This document shows positions 1 through 12,567 of a stretch of DNA of 64,000 bases, in pieces (position 1 is the first letter of the stretch; each line of letters starts with the position of its first letter). The translations under genes and the position numbers were made by a program. Source of the DNA: Dendrophyllia cribrosa (Eukaryota; Cnidaria; Anthozoa; Scleractinia; Dendrophylliidae); contig JAJLRJ010000006.1 of NCBI GenBank assembly GCA_024195265.1, forward strand, positions 21,428,023 to 21,492,022, read 5' to 3'. The notes under the pieces are model-generated. The model saw only the letters and a list, made by a program, of their open reading frames with translations. It did no database searches and was not told the origin of the DNA.

Positions 1-1456
1 TTATTGTTGTGATTTGGAAGAAACAGCATGACAGCTGCGTTACTTTTATAGAGACGTATTCCGGTTGGCATTTACTCAGCTACATGCAAATATACATGTA
101 TGTGGAAATTCGACTTACATGTAAGTCATAAGTGAATAACATCCAATATTTGACACAAGCACATACAGGACAAGCAGCGCAGCACAGATGACGTGATTCA
201 AACATGTAAGACTTAAGCTTATTCGATCTTCAATAAATCTGAACAAAATGATAAACAAATTGAATTTTATTTAGTAAAATACATGTAACACAAATTTACA
301 CAGCTGTGAGATCCTAGCAGTGATAGAGCAAACAAAGAACCATATACATTTTAATGGCTGAAAACAGCAACAACAGCAAACAAAAATTGGATCCAAACAG
401 AAAAGAAATATGCAACCTTGAACCATTACTTCACTTGCCAAAAGATAGAAACCGGCTAATTGTCTAACTTTCCGTTCCTTTGAAAAGCACAAAGTTTCTT
501 TATGCGCCCCATATCAGCTGGCATGACGAAACCCGATCCTATTTATAGATCAATGGCATTCGCATTTAAAAACAAACAAGAAGCTATACACAGCTTGAAC
601 TCGTGGCGTCTTTAACCCATTGCAATATTGATTCCCGAGTGTTTTGAGTGCTTTTACAGAGAAACATAAAATTATGTCTGAAAAGTAACAGTACGTACAT
701 TCAGTAGCCGGCACGATTGCTAACTGAATTGCAAAGTTATACATGTATAAAACACAAATCATGTAATTAAATCAAACCTATGTGCGATTCAAGTCACGTA
801 ATGACCTAATGCGTGAATTTTCCAGTTGACCTTTACAGTCGCACGCATTGCATGTCAGAAGAATGTTCTTTTTTCAAACTCGTATTTTCAAACACGCATG
901 CTTCACCATTCAAATCCTTTCAATAAGAAAAACTTCTTTCCATTATACAATTTAAAACAAGCACTGAACGAATTGCTATTAACAAAACAGGTTCAGAAGA
1001 ATCATTGATGAAATAAGTAAGATAAGAAATTAAAACTTGAATGCTATTTTTGGGAATACAATAAAAAATACAATTTTATCAGCTCTAGCTATATCTTAAT
1101 AATAATTACAATCTTTCAACAGAAAAGCCCATTCACCCGAAAGTGGTTTTCAGTAGGGTCCTGTATGTATGAAAAGTTGTAAATAAAAAAAAAGTTAAAC
1201 TATCTAATACATATATTAATATACAAATAAGAGCTAAAAAGTTTAAGCTTAAAATTCGCTAAAGAGTTCGAATCTCTGACTAACAAGTCCAAATTGTTCC
1301 AGTCGAGAGAGGCAAAAGAAGTGTAGTCTGCCACTGGCCCCAATTACGTGAAACCACTTAAAATAAGAAGAAACCACTTAAAACCACTTAAAATAAGAAG
1401 CTGTACACAGCTTGAATTGTGGCGTCTTTATTAAACCTAGTGCATTCTTTAGTGCT
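1..1456. other. Gene-free flank
   Basis: No convincing gene is visible; the ORFs are short and AT-rich. The stretch at about 580-690 (cttgaa...gtggcgtcttta...gtgctttta...gagaaacataaaatta) is partly repeated at 1,398-1,456 and continues at 6,545-6,590. This suggests an older repeat that was later split by the TTAA elements at 1,461-6,540. Confidence 0.5.
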
Positions 1457-2540
1457 TTAAGAGCCAATGTCTGAAATTTTCGAAAATCGGGCGTCACTCA
1501 CAAAATTTCGGATTTCTTTATATTTTGCCCAAATAATCTCTATAGTGAAGTATTTTCAAAAATAACATTAAAAATTGTAACGGCGTTTTATTTTTTTCGA
1601 AAACGGGCAAAGTTTGAAAAACGGCAAATCGGCGGCCTTTCAGTTGTGAAACTGGCGAAAAATTACACATTTTCATCTCGCTCGTACAGAAAAACGCGAT
1701 GCCATACATAAATAAAATGTGGCCACAACATAAACACGCTCTTGTTCTTCACACTACTGTTATTTAATTTGGATTAGCAGTTGAAATAAGAATATTTCGG
1801 CCGTTAGAAGAAACATGATTTCTTCCATTTTAAAAATTAGCAAATTTCAACCAATTTCAACGCCGTGGAAACCCAATTGGTACGTTGAGTTTGAAAACAA
1901 AATTAAGACGGTCTTGAAGCACAACTTCTGTTGTTTACTGTGGTGAAATATTTCTGGCGGCACTTTAAAAGTGCCCCGTCAAGAGACCAAAATGTGAAGG
2001 GTAGTTTGACACCAGGAGAACTTGTGACACGAACCTGAGCGCCGCTACTACGCACCAAATGTTTATCGCTAAAAATAGTTCCTTTGAGATAGAGCCTTTT
2101 TCAGAATCGTAAAGACTTCAGAAGAACTTTATATCAGTATCCTTTGCTAACTTAAAATGATATCTTTTAAGCAGTTTGTTTGGATACGGAGTAGAGACAC
2201 GAACATCGATCATGTTGTGCGACCTTACAAATAACAGCGATCAACACTTACCCGCTTTTTCATCAGAAAATTAAACTGACCCGAACCTTGAATTGCGTTT
2301 ATAATAAAGACAATCCTGCACTCCGATCCATTATATTGCTGAGATCATATCATAGCGTTATTTACTCCAAATTTGTTAAAACAACAGTCGCTAAATGACA
2401 GTTCGGAAGTTTCCCACAATGTGTTGCAAAGAGATTGCGTGACGCGTAGCACGCTGAAATTTGTTGCGTGCTTTAATATGAATATGTATCGGTCACGGAA
2501 AGAACATTGCCGTGGAAAAGGTTTCAGGTCAGTGTCATTT

Positions 2541-2925
2541 AAGCCCCATTTACACGAGCAATTTTTCCTTGACAAGTTTACTTGTCAATTTTTATTGCTC
2601 GTGTAGATGATTAACAAGTTTTCCTTTACAATTTTCCATTGACAAGGTTTCCTTGTTCGTGTAGACGACGAGCAAGTTTTCCTTGATAAGTTTCGGTTGT
2701 GCCCACAATGCCTAAATCAATAATATCCTTGCCACATTTTCCTTGTTGTCCGTCTACACGAGCAAATTTCTGACTTGACAATTTTTCCTTGTCAAGGAAA
2801 AGCTAGCATGCCAGCTTTTCCTTGACAAGGAAAAATTGTCCACTATTCTCCATCTACACGAGCAATTTTTCCTTGTCAAGGAAAACTTGTCAACGAAAAA
2901 TTGCTCGTGTAAATGGGACTTTATA
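2541..2925. repeat. MITE-like palindromic repeat
   Basis: It begins CCCCATTTACACGAGCAA and ends in the inverse, TTGCTCGTGTAAATGGGA. The interior is filled with direct and inverted copies of a TTTTCCTTGACAAG-type word and of GCTCGTGTAGA. No coding potential. It sits inside the 1,461-5,879 element, so it is a nested insertion. Confidence 0.65.
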
Positions 2926-3971
2926 AAGTGGGCGGGGCCGGTCCTTTAGTTGTAGAACTTGAGGCTCTAGTGGGGTCCGAGTGCATGCCTTCTATATTGA
3001 TTTTTGACGTCGGGAGGCTCGAAAGTGCTTTTTGCATCATTCAATACAATATATTTTCGAAAACAAAAGTGAAATTCAAAGATATTTTTTTCTTTTTAGC
3101 CACTATTGCACCCGCTTTCCGTTAATAGTTCATCAGAAAATTAAACTAACCCGAGCCTTGAATTGCGTTTATGATAAAGCCAATCATGCACTCCATTGTT
3201 GTAAATAAATTCCTGCACAGCAAAAGTAGAGAAAAAAAATCGTTCGCAGCGTGCGAAAGAAAAGTATGGAATAATCTCGAAAAAAAAATTCTTGCACAGC
3301 CTCAAGGCGGAAAACAAATCATGCATCACACAAGGCTTCTTCAATCTTCTTACAAGAGAAAATAAAACTGTAAAAGTGGTTAGCAATCTTGCATTACATT
3401 GGCCCTTCATTTTCTAGCTTTACAAGGGCAACTATCCTCAAAATCTTCAAGGAGGGCCATCGATGGCGCTTTTTTATTCACTGCCGGGCACGGGCACGAC
3501 GCATTTCTTTTGTAACTACATCCGGGTCGACCTTCCTGTCTGTGGATTGACCAATAGTAAATTTAGCCTCCAGGTAGGCTTTCTGCTTTTCATTGAATTG
3601 GTAGCAAGGGCTGTTCCATTTCCTTTAGCGCCCAGCCCGCCTTGAGGCTTTGGCCTTTGTTTGAGCTGCTAACTGAGCTTGAGAGTGGCAAAGAAAGGGA
3701 GAAGTGCAACGCTTTCGCTGAGGAGGGTGGCGTACTGTTGTTTGGCCAGGTTCATTAGGGTGTGCCTCTCCGGTGACCTGGAGCAGGCTTCTAATGACAG
3801 ATGACGTTACGGGTCGGACGGCCGTTGAAACACTTTGATGCAGCCCCCAGGAGGTACTAGCCTGTGAGCAAGGCTCTCGTTCTTAGAGGTTGGGAGGAAG
3901 GGGTTCGGGGGGCCTCCTCCCCTCCCAAATCGCGAACCCGGTCCCGACCCCGAGAGCTTGCTCGCAGGCTA

Positions 3972-4680
3972 GGGGGGTACTCGGATATGTCTTGGCTGGG
4001 TATGTGCCGCCCGGGTCTCCAAATTTAGACCCCGTTTTAGAAAGAATTTGCACTCAAAATGTTACCCCATTCTAAAAATAGGTCAATTTTTAACACTCTG
4101 TTCTAGAAAAATGATATGGAAAATGATATGCGATCTCGGATGGCAGACCCTCGAAGCTCGCTGGGCTGTCAGCCGCCTATCCCTGATTGTCCACGGCCTT
4201 GTGAACGTTGAAAGTCAGATTCTGGTTAGGAGTACAAGTGGGCGTGTAACTAGACAATCCCAAGGTCAACACCACTTCTGGAATATCCTGCGCGTATTTA
4301 ATTTAGATTTCGTAGAAATTGCGTAACTTTCAATAGCCCATTTTTTAAAAAAGTTATTTCTTTGTTTGTTCGACTTATACATCAAAATACGACAATTCTG
4401 TTTCTACACAAATCAGCAACATAATTGCTTTGATTTCAAACAGACGATAAAGGCGATAAAGTCACGATTTACAATTTCTTTATTCACCATCTTATGAAGC
4501 TTTCGTGCGTTCGAAATATTATACCTCGTTCTAGGAAATGTCTCTAAAATGGATACCCGTTCGTTCTAGACCAGGAGTCCCAAAATTACGACCCCGTTAG
4601 GCGGCACATACCCGTATAGGTATTTTTGGGAACACCCCCTCCCCTCCCCCCCCCTCCCCCCCCCCCCCCCCTCCCCCCAT
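3972..4680. repeat. GGGGGTACTC-ended repeat, copy 1
   Basis: It starts with ggggggtactcgg, contains gtgccgcccgggtctcc near the start, and has gcggcacatacccgtatag in inverse near the end followed by C-rich sequence. The same ends occur at 16,981-17,373 and 17,769-18,240. No protein is seen. The right end is blurred by a poly-C tract at about 4,635-4,678. Confidence 0.5.
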
Positions 4681-5883
4681 AAATGACTTGTATATTTATC
4701 TACCAAATATACCTGAAAGACGATTTGAACATTAATTAAAATTGTACCAAAACGAAGGAAACAGACTTTATACATTTATACATTTCCAAAAACGGACGTT
4801 ACTCCTGTGACTTTTCCACGGCAATTATATTAATGTTCTTTCCTTGACCGATACCATAAGCACGCAGCAAATTCCAGTGTGCTACGCGTCACGCAATCTC
4901 TTTGCAACACATTGTGGGAAACTTCCGAACTGTCAGTTGTTTTAACAAATTTGGAGTAAATAACGCTATGATATGATCTACAAGGCTCAGATATTCCAAA
5001 CACAGCAATATAATGGATCGGAGTGCAGGATTGTCTTTATTATAAACGCAATTCAAGGTTCGGGTCAGTTTAATTTTCTGATGAAAAAGCGGGTAAGTGT
5101 TGATCGCTGTTATTTGAAAGGTCGCACAACATGATCGATGTTCGTGTCTCTACTCCGTATCCCAACAAACTGCTTAAAAGATATCATTTTAAGTTAGCAA
5201 AGGATATATAAAGTTCTTCTGAAATCTTTACGATTCTGAAAAAGGCTCTATCTCAAAGGAACTATTTTTAGCGATAAACATTTGGTGCGCAGTGGCGGCG
5301 CTCAGGTTCGTGTCACAAGTTCTCCTGGTGTCAAACTACCCTTCACATTTTGGTCTCTCGACGGGGCACTTTTAAAGTGCCGCCAGAAATATTTCACCAC
5401 AGTAAACAACAGAAGTTGTGCTTCAAGACCGTCTTAATTTTGTTTTCAAACTCAACGTACCAATTGGGTTTCCACGGCGTTGAAATTGGTTCAAATTTGC
5501 TAATTTTTAAAATGGAAGAAATCGTGTTTCTTCTAACGGTCGAAATATTCTTATTTCGACTGCTAATCCAAAGTAAATAACAGTAGTGTGAAGAACAAGA
5601 GCGTGTTTATGTTGTAGCCACATTTTATTTATGTATGGCATCGCGTTTTTCTGTACGAGCGAGATGAAAATGTGTAATTTTTCGCCAGTTTCACAACTGA
5701 AAGGCCGCCGATTTGCCGTTTTTCAAACTTTGCCCGTTTTCGAAAAAAATAAAACGCCGTTACAATTTTTAATGTTATTTTTGAAAATACTTCACTATAG
5801 AGATTATTTGGGCAAAATATGAAGAAATCCGAAATTTTGTGAGTGACGCCCGATTTTCGAAAATTTCAGACATTGGCTCTTAA

Positions 5884-6540
5884 GGACGTTCGCGCGAAAA
5901 TCTTCTAACATTGATTTTTTTATAAAACTTTTGCTACAGCTAGGTTATGAGTTACTTGTGTCAGAAACGCAAAAAAATTATGGGGTCACCGACTTCGTTT
6001 CTGAGATAAGCTATCTGAAAGGCGACCCTAATTTTGAAAAATTGGTCTTCCTTACGGGATGTGATCCCAATGTCTGTTAGTCTAAAAATATTGCAAATGA
6101 ATCTCTAAAATGCAACTTTCTTTCCCAAATTTTATGCTTGTAGGTCTGTTCAGCAAATTCATTCAACTGGTGACGTTTCTTGAAGTAAATTTCATCTTTA
6201 AACGACATCATTTGCAAACTCTGACAGCCGCAAGTTGGCAGGATTCGATGGCGCGCGGGTAGAAAAATGGAAACAATTTAAACTTCCTACATTGATTTTT
6301 TGTTCATTTTTTCACAATCTGTCGAGAATTGGCAAAGAAAATTATCTATGAAAAAAAATTTGGGGGTCACCGACCATCCAAGCGAGTTAAATCTAAGCAA
6401 AGTTAACGCAACCGCTATAAGCTCTTTATGTGCTTATATTTTCTTCTCTTGCGCGCGCGCTCGTGCATGACGAAGCATGGCGTTGCGACATGAATTGCGT
6501 GCGCAGTAAGGATGCGCATAAACAATTAGCGCGAACGTCC
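5884..6540. mobile_element. Short TTAA-flanked MITE
   Basis: The TIRs are GGACGTTCGCGC (5,884-5,895) and GCGCGAACGTCC (6,529-6,540), flanked by TTAA at 5,880-5,883 and 6,541-6,544. At 657 bp and with no ORF it is non-autonomous. It shares the left TTAA with the element ending at 5,879, so two different elements used one target site. GG-starting TIRs with a TTAA target fit Kolobok-like elements by family knowledge. Confidence 0.75.
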
Positions 6541-6544
6541 TTAA

Positions 6545-7408
6545 GTGCTTTTACGGAGAAACATAAAATTATATCTGAAAAGTAAGACTACATAACAGTA
6601 GCTGACACTTGAAACCACGATCGCTTCCATCCTTCACCCTACAGAATCTATGATACTTTCACTTTTTTACGAAATCTCCGTCTATTCTTTCACCCAGCAA
6701 AATAACACATTGCACAATAATTTAACTACTGTTAATCAACCTCCCAAATATTTTCTTTTAGAGCAGTCTAAAATGCTCAACATTGAGCGACAGACCTATC
6801 ACTTATGGGGTAAATAAATATTTAGGTCTGGTTCTTATCTAATGTCTTATCGCAAAAACACTTAAAAAAGAAGTTTCTAGAATTTTCTAGAAGAGGTGTC
6901 CATTTCTGACCATGAATCACTGCTTATTTTAATACTTGTTGGCATTCTGTCACGAGTAACTAAACAACTTTGTTGCCCTGAAATGTTTGTGGTCGATTTT
7001 GTTGTCAAACCTCTACCAGACTTCATGTCACTTGCCATATGATAAAAAGCGGCCAATTCTCAACTTTTTCCAGCTGTTGAAAAGCGTAAAGTTGTTTTGA
7101 TATGCGCCACATACAATGTACAGTGTAGACCTACATAAAGCGAACAACAGCGAACACTTCGTTGCAGCCACAAGTAGGTATCAGTCTTTGACCGAAGTGT
7201 GCGAGAAATGTATGTGTTAATGCATATGACGTAATTCAAGATGGTGCCGAAAAGGTACACCAACGACGACGAAAAAGATCCCTACTTGGTTACACAGGAG
7301 GCCCAAGATTAGGATGCTTTCTCCTAACGTCGAACGCAATAAGCTTATATGACAAAATTCAATTCATAGAAAATCAAATAAAACAACTCGAATCATACAT
7401 TGAACAAG
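6545..7408. other. Gene-free stretch
   Basis: AT-rich sequence with no supported gene. The first ~60 bases continue the older repeat seen at 640-700. Nothing else recognised. Confidence 0.4.
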
Positions 7409-9027
7409 TCAAATCTGATGAAGAACTAGTCATTTTAGACAGAAACAATACAAAGTATTTGAAGAGGCAAATTGCATGGATACAAAAATCGCAAAAAGGC
7501 ATATCGCAATTATGCACAAAGAGGCATCACACAAAAAGTCAATATGCAAAGAGCCATTACTCAAAGAGGCATCACGTAAAGAGCCATCACACAAAGAGCC
7601 ATCACGCAAAAAGCCATCATGCACAAAGAGGCGTCACGCAAAGAGGCCTAACAAAAGAATCTCGAATCCAGGCCTTATTTAGTTCTTGTAAAATAGCTTT
7701 TATACTAGAAGTAATCACAGATTAAAGTGCGTCTCCTTAGGCACCTCGTTGTGACATGGCATTCGCGTTTCAGGCATGTTTCTGGTTCTTTCTTAATTTA
7801 GGGCCGGCTTGTAGTTGTGGAACGATGTACGTTGTCGTACGAGCTGTCAAAGCACGAGGCAGCAAAAAAGTGCGCACGCAGGTCAAAACACGCGCTAAGC
7901 ATGCGGGATACTATTGTGACGTTTCAAGATGGCGCAGATTTTGTACCGACACTTTTCTCGATTCGTTCCGCTTAGACGACGCGCTAAGCATGCTGGATAC
8001 TATTGTGACGTTTCAAGATGGCGCAGATTTGGTACCTACACTTTTTTCGATTCGTTCCGCCTAGCCGACAAGATTAGGAAGCGTCTCCTTCGTCGACGCA
8101 AAAAGTAAGTAGCAAATGAAAATGGTTTTCGAACGAGACATTCTTTCTTCGTCCCCTCATGATGTCCTGATTCGATACCTGAGGCATGTCTTGATACAGC
8201 AAGTAAGAAATAGAATCAAAAGCGATTGTATTTCCTTTCGTTTAGAACATTTTAAGCAAGTGTTTACCAAGATGGCGGACAGGTGCTGGCCTTCTTTGGC
8301 AATGCAAAATTAATAATAGATGAGTGTCATGAAGATTAATCCACTGCAGGTACACTCCTTTATTCAAGCTATTCGACACGTTGAAATTTCTCCTGGAATT
8401 TGTTTTCAAGGCTGGGGAAATTCGGGACAATATTTTCAGTAAGCATATGAACCATTCAAAGAAGGATAGCTGACTTCAACCTCAGAGAGGAAGTGCCCCG
8501 ATATACTCCAATTTATTGCCAATGCCCTACGAAGAAAGGCCAGGACTTGTCCACCATCTTGGTAAATACTTGCTGATCCCAAAAAGCACATCAATTAAAT
8601 GTTCCATAGAAAAGGAATTCAAATACAATCACTTTCGATTCCTCTACCGAGGCACGCCTCTGGTACTAAATCAGGACATCATGAGGGGATGAAGATGGAA
8701 TGTCTCATTCGAAAACCATTTTAGTTTGCTACTTACAAGAACTACGTAAGGCCTGGATTTGAGATTATTTTGTTAGGCCTCTTTGTGTGATGGCTCTTTG
8801 CACGATTGCTCTCTACGCGATCGCTCTTTGCGTGATGGCTTTTTGCGGGATGCCTCTTTGCATGATGCCTCTTTGTGCAATGTCTCTTTGTGTGATACCT
8901 CTTTGCGTCGTGGCTCTTTGCGTGATGCCTCTTTGTGATATGCCTTTTTGTGATAATTATGCCTCCGTGCTATTTGCCTCTATACTTTGTTTATGTCTAA
9001 AATGACTAGTTCTCCATCAGATTTGAC
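7409..9027. mobile_element. Fold-back element with minisatellite arms
   Basis: The outer arms GTCAAATCTGATG (7,409) and CATCAGATTTGAC (9,015-9,027) are inverted. Inside each arm is a run of ~15-bp words of the type CATCAC(A/G)CAAAGAG (7,500-7,650; inverse at 8,775-8,950). Further inward, 8,105-8,185 and 8,660-8,735 are also inverted copies. The whole unit is therefore nearly self-complementary. The ORFs across the minisatellite are repeat artefacts rich in Lys/His/Ser, not genes. Confidence 0.65.
7891..8066 (+). repeat. Tandem duplication, ~89-bp unit x2
   Basis: The unit beginning CGCGCTAAGCATGC occurs at 7,891 and again at 7,980 with few differences. It includes GTGACGTTTCAAGATGGCG. It lies in the loop side of the fold-back element. 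Confidence 0.75.
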
Positions 9028-9320
9028 TACTACTACTTATTTATTGCAGCCCTTGGGTGATAATCAGCTTGTTTCTTTAGGCCCTCAGTTTTCACTCTCA
9101 TTAGCATCATTGTCATCGCAGCCACTGTGCGGGGGGGGGGAGATCTACTGACGAACATTTTGAAACGCTTTGTTAACAAAATCTGCTTTTTGATCTAGTT
9201 CTCAACTATGAAAAATAAAAATAACCACCATTAAACATGGACGCGATTAAGGGACCGTTCATTTTTATGAGGTAGGGGGGCTGGTGAGATTTGAGGGGGG
9301 GCCATGCTAAAAAAATGGCT
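9028..9320. other. Gene-free spacer
   Basis: Contains a short poly-G run at 9,131-9,140 and no supported gene. Confidence 0.4.
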
Positions 9321-9324
9321 TTAA

Positions 9325-11324
9325 CCCATTGACACCTGAACCGCCCGTAACCGCCCGTACAAGACTCCACTGCTTTAAAAAATTGTAACTTTCTGAATCG
9401 TGCGAACATTGCCTTAAGTAGCAGTTGTGAGCATTGACTAGAAAGTCTTTCAAATTGAGATACCCAATAAACACAGAAAAGTCAGCGATTTTTGCAGAAT
9501 ATCAGCGTTTGAATTTGGACAATAACAAAAATTACCGTTTTTAACGTCATAGAAAAACAACAAAAATCATGTTTTTGCCTTTAGTTTTTTTTATTCAAAT
9601 CATCGTGGCAAACCCAAAAGTCAACATTTACAGCAAAATTCAGTCCTAGTCCTAGCTTAGCAGTGAATTTTTTTGCTCTTCTTCGTCGCTCGGGCCGAAC
9701 TACAGCTTCTTATTCTTGTGCATACTCACCTTGCCTCGATTTTCAACATCACCACCGCACTGCATGCTGGGAAATAAAGAGATTTTTCGACAGCGTTCAT
9801 TCCGTCCTCCACACTTTTCATATATATACTAAGTCCACAGCCACTCTGACCCACCGCCGAAATTTCGCGCTTGTTGTGTTTTCCTGTGGTCGCAACTTCC
9901 AAAATATGCCGCGGTAGGTCGAGAAATTCATCCAGAGTCGAGTCCCAAAGCTACTTCGTTTCCAGGCGGCCATTTTTCCAGTTCAACGAGCAACGAGCCA
10001 AATTCGTAAACGAAGTACAACACCAAAGGAGGATTTTTCAGGTATCCCATGATGCAACACGAATGAACTATATTATCAACTGAAAATTGTGTGACCAGTC
10101 ATTTGCCATGGAGTTGCTCGAAGCGAGCGCATCGTCCACTGCGTAGATTTTAGCAGTTAAACATATATCACATCGTTCAATCTGGCTTGTTGTAGGTTCC
10201 CAACGGTATTAAGTACGCGTTTGCTTCCCCAAAAAGTAAAGAGAGCGGCGACTTTGTCTATTTCTGAACACCGACAAATTGAAAGGCATCGATGACAATT
10301 TAGACTTCGATTTCCGGATTTCCGGTAGATGAAAAAATATTGCTATCTTCCATATCAACTTTAAAAACATGAACATCAAGCGATTTATTAGCTTCGAAGC
10401 GAAGGAAAGTGTCAAACGATCATATGATTTGACCAAACTCATAAAAGAAAGCTGCAATTGCACTTAATACGATTTTTCCTTCGACTATAAAAACCTAAAC
10501 AAAGAATCTACGCGATCGAAGCGAATTTCAACAACGTTTTGGCGCCGATTTTGACCAAAATTCAACGGCCATAAATTCATACAAAACGTGGGGACTTAAG
10601 GGGACCTTGTACTGCATTTAAAAGAGTCACTCTCCGGGCACTATCAGGCGTAATTATATGCTTATGTCCCCAGGATTAAAAACAAAACACAGCAAAACAG
10701 ATCAAGGGTTAAAACACAACAAAGAAACGAAGCGGATCAGCCATGCATGCCATTCGAAACAAAGACAAAAATATTGCGATACATAGACAAACAGGCTCAA
10801 ATCAAATGATATCTAAGTAAACTTTAATGTATATAGAAACCAAATAACGATTTGATTCACCTTTTATCGCGTTGGAAACGAAGAAAACGTCTCGCGAAGA
10901 TCAATAAAATTTCACCATGTGTACTCGCCATCGCAGGAAATTTGACACATCAGGATCGGTAATTACGCGCTAGGCGTCATGGGATACCTGAAAAATCCTC
11001 CTTTTACAACACCTAACTCGCTTCGTTGAGAAGTGGACTCTGAACTACCTCCAAGCTTAATGATGCTCATCAGGCAGCTACTAAAGGTGAAAAATGGCTG
11101 TGAACTTACCAAAAATCGTAGATAATTCATATTGGACCCTTTATTGCAAATCAACCAAGCAAAATGAGATCGTCACAATGACGTTTCCAGTAAATTCGAG
11201 CCTTCAGTGTCTTAGAACAGCAGCACCTTTAATGGTAACTCCAAATATGAAGTCACGAAATCCTATAGGGCGTGTGTATGCAGAAAATCACTCAAAAACG
11301 TAAAAATCCTCAGGTGTCAATAGG
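9325..11324. mobile_element. 2.0-kb TTAA element, piggyBac-like ends
   Basis: The left TIR is CCCATTGACACCTGA (9,325-9,339), the right TIR TCAGGTGTCAATAGG (11,310-11,324), with TTAA at 9,321-9,324 and 11,325-11,328. CCY-type termini plus TTAA are the piggyBac hallmark by family knowledge. An inner inverted pair lies at about 10,030-10,055 and 10,975-11,010 (GGTATCCCATGA and inverse). No ORF resembles a transposase, so it is a non-autonomous derivative. Confidence 0.75.
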
Positions 11325-11328
11325 TTAA

Positions 11329-11656
11329 TGAAGAAAAATAAAGGTCACGTGACCAGGGCTTTTGACACCCCCCGGCGAAAGTTAGGGTTAGGGATAGTTC
11401 AAATCTAGGGTTAGTGTTAAGATTCTAGGGTTAGGACAATTTCTAGGGTAAGGTGTAACTTGGCTCAGGGCCAGGCCTAACTTACGGTTAGGTCCCAGGT
11501 TTGGGCTTGGCCAGGTCACGTGATAGGCAATAGTATCAAACTTGATCACCCAAGAGAACTGACCCTCGACTACTGACTGTCACCAGCTGTTCTAACTCCA
11601 CCTCTTATGTCTAGTTTTGAAAATCACCACCCCTTGAAGTTGGCTTTCATGCAACT
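11329..11656. other. Gene-free stretch with degenerate TTAGGG/CTAGGG words
   Basis: About 11,385-11,500 is rich in GTTAGGGTTAGGG- and CTAGGGTTAG-like words, a degenerate telomere-like tract. Only one pure two-unit run is present. No gene seen. Confidence 0.5.
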
Positions 11657-11658
11657 TT

Positions 11659-11918
11659 CCGATGTTGGTGCTGGTGTTTTTGCTAAATGGAGGGTTGTAC
11701 CAGATGATGTTGTTGCGTTGTCTGTTTTTCCTTGTGATCTTTAGGGAAGTGCTTGTCTATTAGGGCGAGGAACTTGTATCCGATGTTGGTGCTGGTGTTT
11801 TTGCTAAATGGAGGGTTGTACCAGATGATGTTGTTGCGTTGTCTGTTTTTCCAGCACCAACATCGGATACAAATTCCTCGCCCTAATAGACAAGCACTTC
11901 CCTAAAGATCACAAGCTC
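11659..11918. repeat. Rearranged inverted/direct duplication in Penelope-like 5' part
   Basis: CCGATGTTGGTGCTGG... is present as a direct pair starting at 11,659 and 11,780. The block 11,731-11,797 is the reverse complement of 11,852-11,918, which is the coding sequence just upstream of the GIY-YIG domain. This is a head-to-head arrangement: the element's own coding DNA was inverted and duplicated at the break. Confidence 0.7.
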
Positions 11919-12500
11919 CGAAAAATCTTCAACCGTAACACCATAAAAATAAGTTACAGCATGAATAACGCCAAACAGATAATTGATAACCATAATAAAC
12001 AGATTCTAAAGTCATCCACGCAAGCCAACGACGCCGCCACAGCTAACTCTAATACCACTCACGACAAGAAGACATGCAACTGCCGACAAAAGAACACATG
12101 CCCACTCGACGGAAACTGCCTACAATCATCAGTCATCTACCAAGCTACAGTCACGCGCAACGACAACAACACAACAGAAACATACATCGGACTCACGGAA
12201 AACGACTTCAAAACAAGATACCGAAACCACACCTCATCATTCCGCCGCTCTAAACACAGAAACTCAACTGAACTAAGCAAGTACATCTGGACTCTCAAAG
12301 ACAACAACATCGAACACTATATTTCATGGCGCATCCTATCTTCGCATTCACCGTACAACAGCTCAAGCAAAAGATGCAACCTCTGCCTAAAGGAAAAATT
12401 TCTAATCATTTGCCGACCGAAACTTTCTACACTTAACAAACGTAATGAACTCGTGTCTTCTTGCCGCCACAGAAACAAAGCCCTCCTACGCAACAGCTGA
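11852..12500 (+). pseudogene. Penelope-like retroelement C-terminal fragment with GIY-YIG endonuclease
   Basis: The open frame runs through the ATG at 11,961 and extends upstream of it to at least 11,860. The translation has the Cys-rich linker typical of Penelope-like elements (CNC-x4-C then CPL-x-G-x-C) and the GIY-YIG-type core: VIYQATV, then TYIGLTE about 17 residues later with the invariant glycine, and an F-K-x-RY-x-NH helix. A late C-x2-C-x2-EK motif and a CRHR-K-LL tail follow. In the family this domain nicks target DNA for retrotransposition. The reverse transcriptase part is absent; upstream DNA is a rearranged inversion, so this is a 5'-truncated dead copy. Stop at 12,498-12,500. 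Confidence 0.85.
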
Positions 12501-12567
12501 ACTGTTAAACTTCGCGCCGCATAGATTAGATATATGTTTGTTATTGTTATTATGTAAATTATTTTGT

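Larger units (their letters stand above)
1461..5879. mobile_element. Non-autonomous TTAA DNA transposon with ~1 kb inverted repeats
   Basis: The ends are GAGCCAATGTCTG (1,461) and its complement ending at 5,879, each flanked by TTAA (1,457-1,460 and 5,880-5,883). The inverted repeats are about 1.05 kb long (about 1,461-2,515 and 4,818-5,879). They are similar enough that the same 63-codon ORF shadow appears in both arms on opposite strands. No transposase is seen. The centre holds two smaller repeats (2,541-2,925 and 3,972-4,680). TTAA targets are typical of piggyBac and Kolobok superfamilies; which one applies here is not decided. Confidence 0.75.

Noticed and set aside
2261..2290. Second hammerhead (CTGATGA on the minus strand near 2,270, also near 5,080)
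   Set aside because: No stem II/GAAA/stem III follows the CTGATGA word.
7500..7650. CRISPR-like regularly spaced short repeats
   Set aside because: The ~15-bp words are contiguous and degenerate with no unique spacers; it is a minisatellite in a fold-back element in animal DNA.
11385..11500. Interstitial telomere (TTAGGG array)
   Set aside because: Only one pure two-unit run; the rest is degenerate and interspersed.
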